Source: Paulinella micropora (taxonomy: Eukaryota; Cercozoa; Imbricatea; Euglyphida; Paulinellidae). Taken from it: a stretch of DNA of 64,000 nucleotides. This document shows positions 46,200 to 56,815 of the stretch, piece after piece. A model generated the notes under the pieces. That model did not search any database, was not told the DNA's origin, and saw only the letters and a program-made list of their open reading frames with translations. The stretch lies in assembly GCA_019918135.1 (NCBI GenBank), contig WBZZ01002541.1, positions 23,501 to 87,500 of the forward strand, written 5' to 3'. Each line of letters opens with the position of its first letter. Within the stretch, counting starts at the first letter, position 1. The position numbers and the translations under genes are program-made.

Positions 46200-49100
46200 C
46201 TATTTCAAGGCACGGGGGGCGAAGGTCAATGCTTTTATGTTCAGCAGGTGCGCTACATCGACAAAGGCTAGAGGTCCCGCCGCCGGGTCCAGCACGTTGC
46301 TTTTTTCCGTTCCCCCATCAAAGACCAAACTCAAGATTTCTTTCAGCGCGTCAGTGTAACAAGTATAATTTTCCTCAAGGTTGCCAAACAATCCGTGTGT
46401 ATCGCTAGATGATGCTACGTATGAAACAATTTTGCTCTTATAGTCGTTCATGGCCAAACGAGGAAATTGTGTTTCGTCGCCATCTTCTCGACCGAGCGCT
46501 TTGTTTAGACGCGAGGCCAAGACATCGGGCAAGAAATCCGGGCACAGCTGCAATCTCGTCGTGTCCCACCAAGCATTCTCGCCTGAAAGAGAAGTGGTCC
46601 ATACTGCGCGCATCTCTTGGGCTCGATTCTCTTTGGCTTGATTCATGACAAGCAAAAGGTGTTCATTGTTCTGGATTCTCACCGCTCCAAGAACTGTGTA
46701 GCGAACTGTAGTACGATTGACGCTGCTTGTGTGCACGTGCTCGTTGGTGTGCATGCAATAGTCCAGCGCCGCGTAGACTGCATGGTCTACCGGGCTGAGC
46801 CATTCTTTGTTGTGGGCGCTGCCAAGCCGGCCAAGGATTTGCCCATCCTTTTTGGGTTTGGTGGCTTCGAATTTCTTGCTAAATTCATTCAGGAAATTTT
46901 CAATGAAGCTCACATCCTCCGCCGCTTGTTGTCGGTTTGGCCGAGTCATTTCCTCGAGGGTTTTCTCGGCCAGCATCAAGCAGTCTCGATAGGTTTTGTA
47001 CGGAAGGAGTGTTTCCTTCTCGTCGTCTGAGGAGAATACAGAGCTCAGTGTCAAATTCTTTTGCAGAAATTTAACCCGACCTGCGTGCTTGATGATGGCG
47101 TTGACTGCTTTGACGGTACAAATTCTGCGTACAGATGATAGGGGCCGGAGCCACTGACGGCACCCGTCTGGCGTTGAAGTAGCCTTGCGGGCACCCGTAA
47201 CAGGCTGGCGCCCGTGGCCCTTTCAACCTCGTTCTTTAGATCGGCTACTTTTTTGCTAAAGTGTTGCATCCAGTTGCTGTACGTTGGCATGGGGCGCACT
47301 TGGTATCGCTTTTTGGTCGACGACGGCGACGACTGTTCTGCTGCTGCATCGGGATTTAGCAAAACGAAAACGCGCAGAGCGGGGAATACGCCCATGACAA
47401 TGAGATCTCCTCCAGTGATGGGATGGGTGATAGATTCGTCCGCCGGGTTTTCTCTGATAAATTCTGCTACCTTTTCGACTTTCTTGTTTGTTCTCTCGAC
47501 GGGATTCACGAGTTTTCGCGCCATGCTCCGAGTCATTCTTCTTTCTACAGTAGGATCTTGTTTTTCCGGATCAGGTTTTGGTGGGGTTTCCAGAACTTGT
47601 TCTTTGTTGTTCTTATTCCTCCCCCTCCCCTTCGTCTTCCCCTTCGTCGTCCCCTCCTTCCTCATGGACATTGCTGCTTGCAGCTCACCCATAATGTCGC
47701 CCCCAGAGCTTTCTGGTTTTTGTTCACTGGATGATCGTTTCTCTTCCAGTTTCACTGGCACTGGCGCTCTTGTGACTGGGACTGGGACTGAGGCTGGAAG
47801 CGCTGGAGCGGGGGGTGGGTTACTCGATCGAGAAGAAGAAGCAGAGCTGTCTGAAGCAATGGATTCTGTGCTATTAGCACCACCTGTGGCTTCTGCTCCG
47901 CCGGCCGGCAGATCTAGCTTTGCCTCAGATTTTCTTCTTGTGTTCTTCTTCTTCTCCCGCTCTTCTTCTGTTTGTTGCTTCGCACGTATTTGTTGTTTTT
48001 TTTTTCGCCGCTCTTCCTCTTCCTCTTCCTTGTACTCGTCTTCTCCTTTCGCAGATATCGGTAAATGCTCTGCGCCGTCCGACCCTACTCTCTCTTCGCC
48101 ACTGCCGCCCGTCTTTTCCTTGTTGCGGGAGAACACTTGTTCCAATAGCTCCTGCGATAACGCTTTGCGCATGACCTCCGTGCTGATACTTTCACCCCAG
48201 ATTTGTAACGCTGCCAGTATAACACCAACGCAATGTACCAAATCGGTGGGGACGCCAGACTCGGGCGTGGAAAAAGCCCCCTGCACCGACCCGATAAATT
48301 CCTTATTGAAGTTAGCTCTGCTGATTTTGCGGCTTTCCACCCGCAAAGACCCATCTTCGTAAGCAAGTCCTGTTGCAATCTCCTCTACAGAGCTCGGTGT
48401 ACAGATAGAGGATCGCAGAAGCAGTGCGAGTTTGTCAGAATCAGGGGCTTTGCTGTCAGTCGAGGTTCCCTTCGTCTCAACTACTGTTTTAGCAAACGTA
48501 GCTAGCCAAAACACAAAGTGGGTGGCTCCAGCCAGATTGGGACTGTTATTAGTCCAAGTATCGCCCTCTTGCCAAACAGCTGCCACAGTGGGTATTACCA
48601 TCTCGTCCGCACTGATGTCAAGCCACTTTTTCGCAACGGATTTTCTGGTCGCTTTTTTGGCATCCCTCATTTGCGAAAGCAACATACTCGTCGAAGTATT
48701 TCTTTGCAATAGCACTTTGCTGTCCCTATTCAAGCCATCCTCCCCTTGCGTGTAGTTGCTTCCAATCTGGATGTAGTGTATATTCCGCCAGATATCAAAG
48801 GGAGCGACGTGTACTTTTCCCCCCAGGGCGCCATCCCACTGCTCGACGTAGTATTGAACAAATAACTCGGTGATCAGCCGGGGGCTCCAGTGCTTTGAGT
48901 TTGGTTCATTTCTGATTTTGTCTATTACCTGTAGCAAGGCAATGACAATTCGGATCCAAGCAGTCTTGTACGAAGCGGCAGATTCTGCAGGGAATTGGGG
49001 GCCAACCACCAGAGGTGGCCCTGGTAAGGATGTTAGTACCACGCTCGAATCCTTGAGCTTCTGTTTTGCCGAATGATCCTGCTCCCAACACAGCGTGTCG

Positions 49101-49263
49101 AATAACACAATGTTGCCTGTGTCTGCCTTAATCGCAATTCGCAGATAGCGCAAAGGATGCGAGCAAATACAAGACCATACGGCGGCGACGGCTCTGAACC
49201 ATCCTCAGTCGTACTACCAAAATCGCCCAAAAAAAACCTCGCCACCTTCCAAACTCCGTCCAT
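46200..49263 (-). pseudogene. Very large unknown protein, about 1,020 codons, two frameshifts
   Basis: Three open pieces join naturally. ATG 49263 starts MDGVWKVARFFLGDFGSTTE; a shift at CCTTTG near 49,153 leads into the 700-codon middle (RYLRIAIKADTGNIVLFDTL); a shift between about 47,055 and 47,115 leads into the last 284 codons (NAIIKHAGRVKFLQKNLTLS) ending at 46200. Neither the middle nor the last piece has an ATG at its beginning. The middle holds a Glu/Lys-rich and Ser/Pro-rich low-complexity linker (47,640-48,060) with a basic KGKTKGRGRNKNNKEQ, between globular parts. No family is recognised; a large structural or nucleic-acid-binding protein is possible. Confidence 0.55.
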
Positions 49264-49492
49264 GTCGTTAGCACCTCAGTGGCTTGTGCGAAAGCTCCTG
49301 TCTTCTTAGTTATGTATGTTAGGCCGATGAGGGGGGGGGGGGGGGCCCTGCAGGGGAACGAGGGGGGAAGGGAACGAGGGGGGAAGGGGAGAACGGAGAG
49401 AGAGGGAGGGAGGAGGGAGGAGGGGGGGGGGGGAACCTCGAAACCTCCCCCCCCCCCTTCCCCTCTCTCCTTTTCTCTCTTCTGCTGCGCTC
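49264..49492. other. Spacer with G/A and C tracts
   Basis: A G run and C run (49,330-49,350), a G/A tract (49,355-49,435) and a C run (49,445-49,460) separate two minus-strand genes. No gene is seen. Confidence 0.5.
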
Positions 49493-50317
49493 CTATATCC
49501 TCTTTCCCAGGGACAAAAGAGAGGGCTGTACATGCGCGAGTTTTTCGCGTTCGAACGCGCGTAGGTTTACAACAACCCACGCACGGGGGCCATAGCCGCC
49601 AAGCAGAAAGCGAGGCGTCGTAGTGAGCAAGGAGTTGTACAAGGCTAAAGTTTCGGGTATCAGCTGCGGGACCGCTATGTCAGCTGGCACCTGCTGCCTG
49701 TCAGAGGCTAGCAACAGCAACAAGTACCCCCAGATCCAACGCAGCCCACCCACAACCAGTAGTTGGGCAAGAAGCGCAGCAAAGCTGCGCAGGCAGGCAG
49801 GAGCCTCCGAGCAAGGGCCAGGCAATTGCGCAAGCCAAAGTCTGTAGATCAGGCTGCGGTCGCCGAGGCGCCAGACCCTTTCAAGAGACAGCCTGCGCTG
49901 CATGGTAGGCAGGTAGAGCGGTGCACAGGTGCATTTTGTAGGCACCGCAAGGGCCAGGGCGGGCAGGCCTGACACGTAGGAGACTCGCGCGCGGCCCTCG
50001 GACCAGGACCTAGCGCGCAAGGGCCCTCCGTGCTGCAGGTCGTCCGCGGATGCCTCTAGGTCAAGGAAGGAAGTAAGTAAACCCGTCAACGGACAGGTGC
50101 CCTGTCGTGCGCAGCCATTGGATTTGTGACAGTAGTGCAGGGCCCCCGAGACGAGGCAGGCCGACCAAAGCGAGCCGCGCCCACCGCGCACCCACCCGCA
50201 AGCACGGCTGCAGGTATGGCTTCTTTCCGCCGGGCTTCTGTTCCTGGCGGGGGAGGCCCAACACATGATGAACTGAACAGCGCAATCAAATAACGGACCG
50301 CCAAGTTGCCAATCCAT
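49493..50317 (-). CDS. Unknown protein with hydrophobic segments, 274 aa
   Basis: The first credible ATG is 50317 (MDWQLGGPLFDCAVQFIMCW); the frame is open further upstream but only through a low-complexity Ser/Pro/Phe stretch made by the G/A tract, so I exclude it. It is Cys-rich early (SHTCSRACGWV) and has hydrophobic segments (LPALALAVP, GGLRWIWGYLLLLLASD). It may be a membrane protein. No family recognised. Confidence 0.5.
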   Translation of the reverse strand: MDWQLGGPLFDCAVQFIMCWASPARNRSPAERSHTCSRACGWVRGGRGSLWSACLVSGALHYCHKSNGCARQGTCPLTGLLTSFLDLEASADDLQHGGPLRARSWSEGRARVSYVSGLPALALAVPTKCTCAPLYLPTMQRRLSLERVWRLGDRSLIYRLWLAQLPGPCSEAPACLRSFAALLAQLLVVGGLRWIWGYLLLLLASDRQQVPADIAVPQLIPETLALYNSLLTTTPRFLLGGYGPRAWVVVNLRAFEREKLAHVQPSLLSLGKRI

Positions 50318-50603
50318 GGGGTAGCGCGCTGCTTTTCCTTTTTGCTGTTGCACAAGAATCTTCCGCGTTCTGAAAACTGAGGCAAAAGAGAAAGAGACAG
50401 AAGAGGGGAAAGAGGGAGGGAGGGAGGGAGAGAGAGAGAAGAGAGGGAGGGGGGGGGGGAAAGGGAGAGAGAAGAGAGGGAGGGAGGGGGGGGAGGAAGG
50501 GAGAGAGAAGAGAGCCTTCGGCAGCCGCCAGGGCTCTCTTATACTAAAGGCAGATACCTGCAGCAGCCTTTGCACAGCAAAGGGCTGTGCCTCTTTGTTT
50601 AGC
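50318..50603. promoter_or_regulatory. Divergent promoter with G/A tract
   Basis: 50,395-50,515 is a near-pure G/A tract on the plus strand. CTCTTATACTAAAGG at 50,536-50,550 may be a TATA-like element for the plus-strand gene at 50604. The region lies between two divergent genes. Confidence 0.4.
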
Positions 50604-52308
50604 ATGTCCAAAGATGCTACTAGTTCAAGCGTCAACGAGGTTACCCGTCTGGCAATCGCATGGGCTAGGCTTGTCAGAAGCTTTTGCCTAAATACCTCCT
50701 TGAGTCAGGACGATCTACCAAAGGTCCACGAGGCTAGCAGCTTGTCTAATTTCCGATCATTAGTTGCCAACTCCGCACACGTTATTGCATACAGCAAATT
50801 TCTAAACAAGGTAAAAAGTGATTTAGATCCAGCAGACTACGAATCCCTTCCAACCGCAGATGATCTCGAAGTTTGGTCAAACTCCCCTGAGCAGAGGATT
50901 TTGTGTGCGACGCTGTATGATCTTGTTGTGCTGAGTATGGGGGAGGACTATTCGCCTAAGGCGAGTGAAGAGATAAGAGGTAAAGCGCTGAAGGAGCTTC
51001 TGCCTCTTATCTTGGGCTATTCCACTACCATACGCAACAAGCCCGATATAATCACCAATACTGATCCTGATATCGCAACAATAATAGAAAACGCCCGAGG
51101 CCCTTGAGAAGCAGATAACCAGTGTTCAAGCGGGGCTGGCGCTCGAAAAGCCCCCCATCGACGACGGCGGCGGGGCAGGCATTAAGGGGAACCCCGGCGA
51201 CGGCGGGGCAGGCATTAAGGGGAATCCCGGCGACGGCGGGGCAGGCATTAAGGGGAATCCCGGCGACGGCGAGGCAGGCATTAAAGACAAACCCCCTTCA
51301 TTGGAAGATGATGACTCTGACTCCGACTCCGACTCCGACTTGTCCGACGACCCCGACAAAACCAAGAGTAAGCCACTGGTACAAAGTCCCAGTGGCTTGC
51401 TGGGTACCAAACCTCCTAATCTATTGACGCCAAAGAGCCTCGGTTCCTCTTCTTCGCCCTTAGCGAAGAAGAAGGAGAAAGAGAGCAAGGAAAAGACAAA
51501 AGAGCGGGGACCGGAAGAAACCGGTCCCCCGTCCACCACATCATCGCGACGCAGTAGCGCCTCTATCCCCCCCGAGAGCTTTCTTGAGATAGTGAGGGTA
51601 CTGGAGCCACCGGAATGCCGCCCGTACAGCTATTGGACTTTTGAACGACTTCAACAGGAGCTGGCACAAATATACGATAGCACGGAACTTCCACAGGAGA
51701 TGCTATTCCTGACGAAGCTGATTACTACTGAAATTTTCTGGGAGGAAGAGCATGGATTTTCTAAACTTCTTGATTTGCGTGATGGCATGGAAGCTAAGGG
51801 GCAACCTCATGCACTCGATTTCCAGCGCTTGATGGCAATGATTCTGCGCTCACTCGCCACGGAACTCGAACTAAACAAGGAAATCCCGGGTTTTTGTCAG
51901 TTTTACATAAAGACGCTGATCGAGTCAGACAAAGAAAACAGGTTGTGGTTTCTGCTGTTGCTTACTGCAAGACGGCAATACCGCCTGAGGCTTATGTGCG
52001 GGAAGTATGCAGATCTGGTGGACACATTAATGACTGAGTGGTCGAAAGTGAACGAGCTCCAGTGGAGGAGGTACGACAACATTGGCCGCGAAGGAGCCAC
52101 AGAAAGGCTGACACACGACGATATATATTTCGAAAATTTCTTCTACGAAGTTTTGCAGGCTGATGTACGAGAATTCTTCTTCGGCCCCGACGGCTCCGGC
52201 GACGACGGAGACGGCGGCTCCGGCGACGACGGAGACGGCGACGACGGAGACGGCGGCTTCGGCTCCGGCGGCTTCGGCTCCGACAGCTCCGGCGCAGTAA
52301 CTGCTTGA
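50604..52308 (+). pseudogene. Unknown protein with Gly-rich tandem repeats, one frameshift
   Basis: ATG 50604 (MSKDATSSSVNEVTRLAIAW) opens 167 helical codons ending at 51107. A one-base shift near 51,085-51,095 joins them to frame 1: ALEKQITSVQAGLALEKPPI, then four copies of an 11-residue repeat (GAGIKGNPGDG, 51,160-51,285), an Asp/Ser run, and a globular domain (YSYWTFERLQQELAQIYDST ... LTHDDIYFENFFYEVLQADV). The C-terminus repeats Gly-Asp-Asp-Gly-Asp-Gly. Both parts are required for a normal-looking protein of about 568 codons. Family unknown. Confidence 0.55.
51157..51290 (+). repeat. 33-bp coding tandem repeat
   Basis: Four copies of a 33-bp unit containing GGGGCAGGCATTAAGGGGAA followed by CCCGGCGACGGC, in frame with the gene at 50,604-52,308. 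It encodes a collagen-like Gly/Pro/Lys repeat; the unit length is a multiple of three, so copy number changes would keep the frame. Confidence 0.85.
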
Positions 52309-52375
52309 TGAAAATGCAAGATGCAAGAATTTAAAATTAAAAAGTTAATAAAAAAAGCTCGTACTGAGATTTAGA

Positions 52376-53140
52376 TCACAGGTCGCAGGCTAGGGCTAGT
52401 TCTGGGTAAGCGGCACGGCCGGGCCCCGCTTCTTCTTCTTCTTCTTCTTCTTCTTCTTCTTCTTCTTCTTCTTCTTCTTCTTCTTCTTCTTCTTCTTCTT
52501 CTTCTTCTTCTTCTTTTTCCTCATCTTTCCCGGCGCGGGGTCTAGCCGCCAGCAAGGCTTGGAGGGCGCCGCGCACCGGCAGCTGCATATTAGGCTGTGT
52601 TACTAGCACGAGCGCCCATTCCTTTTCCAGCAACGAAAATTCTCGAAGAGAGCGGCCGGGCGCGGGGGTGCCGCGGCGCCGGAAGCGCACGTCGCCTATC
52701 ATTACCGGTGGGTCTCCGCGCGGGGCGGCGCGCGCCTCTGCCTGTAGCTCGTAGCCCGCCAGGGCGCCGCCGCCACCGTCTTCGTCGACGACGCGGCCCT
52801 GCCGTGCTAGGATTTCCTGGCCCGCCTCCTGTAGCTGTTGGCTGAGCAGCGAGGCAGGCGCAAGGGCCGCACGCGGCCGGGCTCGGCCCCCGGCGCGCGG
52901 GGGAGCCGTGCGCAGGGATTCCAGCAGCGAAGCCACCTCGTGTTGTCTGCTCTCGCGGACGGACAAGTTGAAGAGCACCAGCCAGACGATGCTGCCGCCG
53001 GCAGCATCATCGTCCTGCTCTAGTTGCAGCAACAGCTGCCCGCCCGCGCCCTGGTCTATGCACCAGTCACGTAGGAGGAGCCATGGCCGGCTGCAGACAG
53101 CCGGCGCCGCTTGCCCACCGGATAAGTGCTGTTGTTGCAT
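52376..53140 (-). CDS. Unknown protein with poly-Glu tail, 254 aa
   Basis: The best ATG is 53140 (MQQQHLSGGQAAPAVCSRPW). The body has short hydrophobic strands (GGSIVWLVLFNLSVRESRQH, ALVLVTQPNMQLPVRGALQA) with Arg/Ala-rich linkers. It ends in a run of about 30 Glu codons written as GAA repeats (CTT repeats on the plus strand, 52,430-52,516) and a short tail. The repeat is a pure microsatellite, so its length is probably unstable. Family unknown. Confidence 0.5.
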   Translation of the reverse strand: MQQQHLSGGQAAPAVCSRPWLLLRDWCIDQGAGGQLLLQLEQDDDAAGGSIVWLVLFNLSVRESRQHEVASLLESLRTAPPRAGGRARPRAALAPASLLSQQLQEAGQEILARQGRVVDEDGGGGALAGYELQAEARAAPRGDPPVMIGDVRFRRRGTPAPGRSLREFSLLEKEWALVLVTQPNMQLPVRGALQALLAARPRAGKDEEKEEEEEEEEEEEEEEEEEEEEEEEEEEEEAGPGRAAYPELALACDL

Positions 53141-53252
53141 TATCACTCTCTTCCCTCTTTCTTCTTCTTCTTTTTCTTTCCCATTTCCCCCCGGGGCGAG
53201 GGGGCAGGGAGCCCCCGCGCGCGCCCCGCGCCCCGCCCCCGCTTCTCGTGTC

Positions 53253-54743
53253 CTATCTTTTTCTTTTGGCTGCCCTGGCACCAGATGCGACAGCGTCTCG
53301 CTGGTGCCAGATCTGTAGTTGCTCGTGCTGGCCTGCCCTTGCCTCCAGAACACCCTGTCGCAGGGCCGTGGGCGCAGCGTCCCAGGCTGCGCTTAATTCC
53401 GGGCAGCCCGGCTGCAGAGGCGCGGCTAATATCAGATGTAGCAGGAGGTAGCGTTCTAGCTCGCCATCCGGGGGCTCACGCGGCCACCAGTTCACCTGTG
53501 GCGGAGAGGGAGGGGGGCCGCAGGCTATGTCGCAGACCAGCAGGCGGCACTTGGGCGCAGGCGTGGCCTGCCAAGGCCAGTCCGGCACGGGGCTCTCGAG
53601 CCGCCTGACTAGCAGGACGGCAGTCCTTGCCGCCATGCGGAGCTCTCCCCGGAGGTTGGCTATCCGGCCTAGCTCCTGCAGGCAGCAGGAAAAAAGCAAC
53701 GGTGTCCGCTGCCAGCGCAGCGGTTTGCCGAACAAGATGTCCGGCAGGGCGGAGCGCGCTCCTAATGGGTAGCAGGCACTGGAGGGCTGCTGGCACAGTC
53801 GCCAGAGTTCCTCCAGCGCCTGCGACGCCTGGCAGGTATCTTCCATAACCAGGCGGTTCCAGACTTGACTCTGGAGCTTAGTGGGCTTGGTGGGCTGCTG
53901 TTGCAGCAGTAGCGCACGCAGGTCTGCCCAGTCGTTGTGCTCCACAATGAGCAAACCCTTGCGGACCGCCGCGCGCTCGGGGTCGCTCAAACGCCCCAAG
54001 GCGCGCTGGGCGTGGGGCCGCTGCCAGAAACGGTTGCGCCAGACGTCCCGGACGGCCGACTCCAAGCACGCGTCAGGTTCTTCCAGCAGCCCCCGCCTGT
54101 TGGGCCCTCCCAGCAAAGCCTGCAGTTCCTGGAATCTCGCCAAGAGCTGCGAGGGGCTGCCTCTCGCCAGCGAACGGTAGCCCACCTGCAGGGGCTTCCA
54201 GCGCTGTCCGGGCGCGGCCGGCAGCCGGGAGGAGCGGACCACGTGGTGCGGCTCCGACCAGACGCCAGGCATGGCTCGGGCTACCAGGGCCAGCGAGCGC
54301 CGCGCCTGCGGCGCAACAAAGACTCGCGAGAAGTTGAGCATAGCAAGCAGACTCCGCGTGCCTAGCGGCAGAGAGTCCAAGCCCCCGGGCGCCGCCAGCA
54401 CTAGGGCCGTGGACTGTTTCAGCAGCCGCTGCGCCTCGGCGTCTGCTAGCCGCCGGCTGCAGTGCACGGGCGGCCCACCCTGCCCCTCCCGCCAGGCCCA
54501 CAGAGTCTTGCGGGGGATGTCCAGCACGGCCAGGAGGCCCTGCGCGGGGCAGGGCAGGCGCGCCGTCTGCCCCGGAAGGAGCCCCACGGGCGCCAGCATC
54601 CCCGCAGGCGTAAAACACGGATGGACCTGCGCCAGCCAGCCGCGCCAGTTGGCGGGCGCCAGCACCAACGCACGAGACCCGAACCCAGCCGCCACATTGC
54701 AAGGCAGATAAATAATGACAGCAAGTACAGCGTAATACCGCAT
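53253..54743 (-). CDS. Unknown protein with signal peptide, 496 aa
   Basis: Intact from ATG 54743. MRYYAVLAVIIYLPCNVAAG is a typical signal peptide. The body is Leu/Arg/Ala-rich, Cys-poor at first, with CLQELGRIANLRGELRMAAR and a Trp-rich patch (VNWWPREPPDGELERYLLLH), and a basic end (GARAAKRKR). No anchor is visible, and the basic tail is odd for a secreted protein. It is the last gene of the element; its start lies at the composition change to host-like DNA, so its promoter would have to be in host sequence or has been lost. Confidence 0.55.
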   Translation of the reverse strand: MRYYAVLAVIIYLPCNVAAGFGSRALVLAPANWRGWLAQVHPCFTPAGMLAPVGLLPGQTARLPCPAQGLLAVLDIPRKTLWAWREGQGGPPVHCSRRLADAEAQRLLKQSTALVLAAPGGLDSLPLGTRSLLAMLNFSRVFVAPQARRSLALVARAMPGVWSEPHHVVRSSRLPAAPGQRWKPLQVGYRSLARGSPSQLLARFQELQALLGGPNRRGLLEEPDACLESAVRDVWRNRFWQRPHAQRALGRLSDPERAAVRKGLLIVEHNDWADLRALLLQQQPTKPTKLQSQVWNRLVMEDTCQASQALEELWRLCQQPSSACYPLGARSALPDILFGKPLRWQRTPLLFSCCLQELGRIANLRGELRMAARTAVLLVRRLESPVPDWPWQATPAPKCRLLVCDIACGPPPSPPQVNWWPREPPDGELERYLLLHLILAAPLQPGCPELSAAWDAAPTALRQGVLEARAGQHEQLQIWHQRDAVASGARAAKRKR

Positions 54744-54949
54744 TCTTCTATAGGCGTTTTGTCCTGCAAACGGGTGACAACGGAGCCAACGTCAAATCCT
54801 ACGGCCTCATCAATTTCTGGTCAGGCATCAGGAAGTGGCTGCAAGACACATTTGGAGAAACAAATTTTGAGTTCGAAACGGCAACTTACCCCCCTTGCCA
54901 TGGTGATATGGCCCAGCAGGTGCCCTTTTCATACATCCCTAGGCCTTGA
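54744..54949 (+). pseudogene. Truncated host-like coding segment at the junction
   Basis: A plus-strand frame from about 54,744 to a TGA at 54,947-54,949 reads like a protein C-terminus (FVLQTGDNGANVKSYGLINF, WSGIRKWLQDTFGETNFEFE). It has no start and begins where the GC-rich element ends. It may be the end of a host gene that the element interrupted. About 66 codons open by chance is possible, so this is tentative. Confidence 0.35.
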
Positions 54950-55656
54950 ACGCCTTCGTTTTATACATGGATGGATTGATAGATGGATGGATGGGTTGAG
55001 GGATGGATGGATTCACTGAAATGCTGTCATGCATTGTCCATTGAATGCTGTTATGCGCAGATTAGCATATCAACCTCGTCAAGAAGCAGGCGTGGCGACA
55101 GCAAGTCACCAGGCGACTTGTTATCTACCAAGCTTCTGAATTTGCAGACCTCTTTCGACAGCGGCCGAAAACCCACGTGGGTCCCCGAACAATTCACGGT
55201 GAGAGACTTTAACGACACAATTAAGGAACCCGTTCTGGACACGCCACACATCGCAACTTCAAAGCCGGCTGACAACAGAATCGGCCAGGGTGTTAAGAAA
55301 GTCTGTTCAATCAGGTTCATTAGTTAGCTTAGCCTTAGTGTATTTATTTGATCATCATTAGTCAATAGAATGCGTTATCCCTAGGGCTTCTATACCTACA
55401 TGCATTTGTAGGTACTGGTACCTGGATTCCAAGGGGAACAAGGTTTTCGAACCAGGAGTAGCAATTGCCCGTGAGCACCCACTGGCGTCTGAAGGTACAT
55501 AATCAATTTGAGAATTTGGAGGGGGGGGGGGGGGTGGAAAGGGAAGGTCAGAGGCAGAGCTTCGAGAGATTCCATGAAAAGGTAATCTAGCGATCTGCAG
55601 CTGTACTATACCAAGGAGATTCGTGATCTGTGGCTCTGTGTAGTAGTAAAATCGAT
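54950..55656. other. Host-like DNA with a GGAT microsatellite
   Basis: 54,966-55,015 holds ATGGATGG-type repeats. 55,076-55,324 has an open plus-strand frame (FTVRDFNDTIKEPVLDTPHI) of uncertain status, perhaps an exon remnant. A G run at 55,522-55,534 follows. No complete gene is seen. Confidence 0.4.
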
Positions 55657-56027
55657 CGTGAATTTGAATTATTGCATCTGTACCAATAATGTGTTGACAG
55701 CTGCTCTTTGGGATTTCCGAGAATATCGCGGGAGCTGCCGCAAGCGCTCGCAGCTCTTGCTCCGACCGGTACTTCTGTCAGATCCTCCATCCGACCATGC
55801 GAGTGGTTGCGATGCCTGGCAAGGAGGGGTCGGAGGGAACGTTTCCAGAAGGGATGCAAATTTTATTCGACTGCAACAACAGTTTGAGCTTGCGCGAATT
55901 CCGACTACTATCAACGTCAGGGATACGCAGGCAAAAACAAAGAGCGCGAAAGCCCCGCAAGCCCCATGTGACTCCGCAGCAGCTACTCGATGGCCCGGAA
56001 CCACCAACTGTCGAAGCACTGACTGCC

Positions 56028-56706
56028 GCCTGCTCGGCAGCAACTGAAAGCATTATGCAATCAACTCGGACTGTCTAAAAGTGGGCCCAAGTCTGCGCTC
56101 GCACAAAATCTCATCAATGCTTGGAATGATGGCCAACGTCCATTGCCTGCCTCTGCCTCCACATCCGCGGATGAAGTGAATGGAGCTTCTGCTGCGCCAG
56201 CGCCAGCAGCGCTCGCGGCGGCGTTCGCGGCAGGTCCTTCGTCAAGTGTACCTGCAGCTGCTATGGTCGCGGCAAAGCCTATTTTAGATGTGCCTCAAGC
56301 TGTTCCTGGGGAAATTGCTTCTTCTGAGCCGGCACCTGCAACGCGCACGGCGATTGTTGCATCATCCTCGTCAAGTGTGCTTGCAGCTGACATAGTCGTG
56401 GTAGGGTCCTCGCCAGATGTGTCTGCAGTTGTCCCTCGGAAACGTGCTATTGCGGCGCTGGCGGCACCTGCAGCGATCGCGCCAGTGTCCGCTAATTCAC
56501 CGAACGTGTCTGCAGCTGCCGCAGTCGCGGCAGGGTCCTCGCCGAGTAAGCCTGCAGCTGCCAGACTCAGTCAGAAACGCATGCGTCTTAGTACCGGTGG
56601 CAGAAAAAAAACGCAAGCAGGCTCAGGGGTTACTAAGCAAATGTCTTTCTGCAGTCTGCAGAAAACCTTGCATCAGGGTGATCATTTACTACGTATCTGT
56701 CAATAA
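56028..56706 (+). pseudogene. Host gene fragment with SAP-like segment and Ala-rich tail
   Basis: Frame 1 is open from about 56,022. It reads QQLKALCNQLGLSKSGPKSA followed by LAQNLINAWNDG, matching the helix-loop-helix of SAP DNA-binding motifs, then a long Ala/Ser/Pro-rich region with internal repeats (for example VAAGSSPSKPAAARLSQKRM) to TAA at 56706. No start codon lies near its beginning; upstream open frames (55,658-56,047; 55,797-56,078) may be earlier exons or overlapping remnants. SAP domains bind A/T-rich DNA. Whether it is an exon or a pseudogene cannot be told. Confidence 0.4.
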
Positions 56707-56740
56707 ATACATTGATGAATTAATGCATACATTAAATCAT

Positions 56741-56815
56741 TAATACATTCATATGTTTATACATACATATATACATCAATACATACATTCACACATACAT
56801 ACATTTATATACATA
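56741..56815. repeat. ATAC/ATTC microsatellite
   Basis: An interrupted run of ATACATAC and ATACATTC units follows the SAP-like fragment. It is simple sequence, host-type. Confidence 0.85.

Noticed and set aside
50318-50635. Upstream extension of the 49,493 gene to 50,635
   Set aside because: The extra part is low-complexity Ser/Pro/Leu from the G/A tract and overlaps the start of the plus-strand gene at 50,604.
51085-51107. Programmed -1 ribosomal frameshift in the 50,604 gene
   Set aside because: The required shift is +1, there is no canonical slippery heptamer in the right phase, and many other genes show similar shifts at homopolymers.
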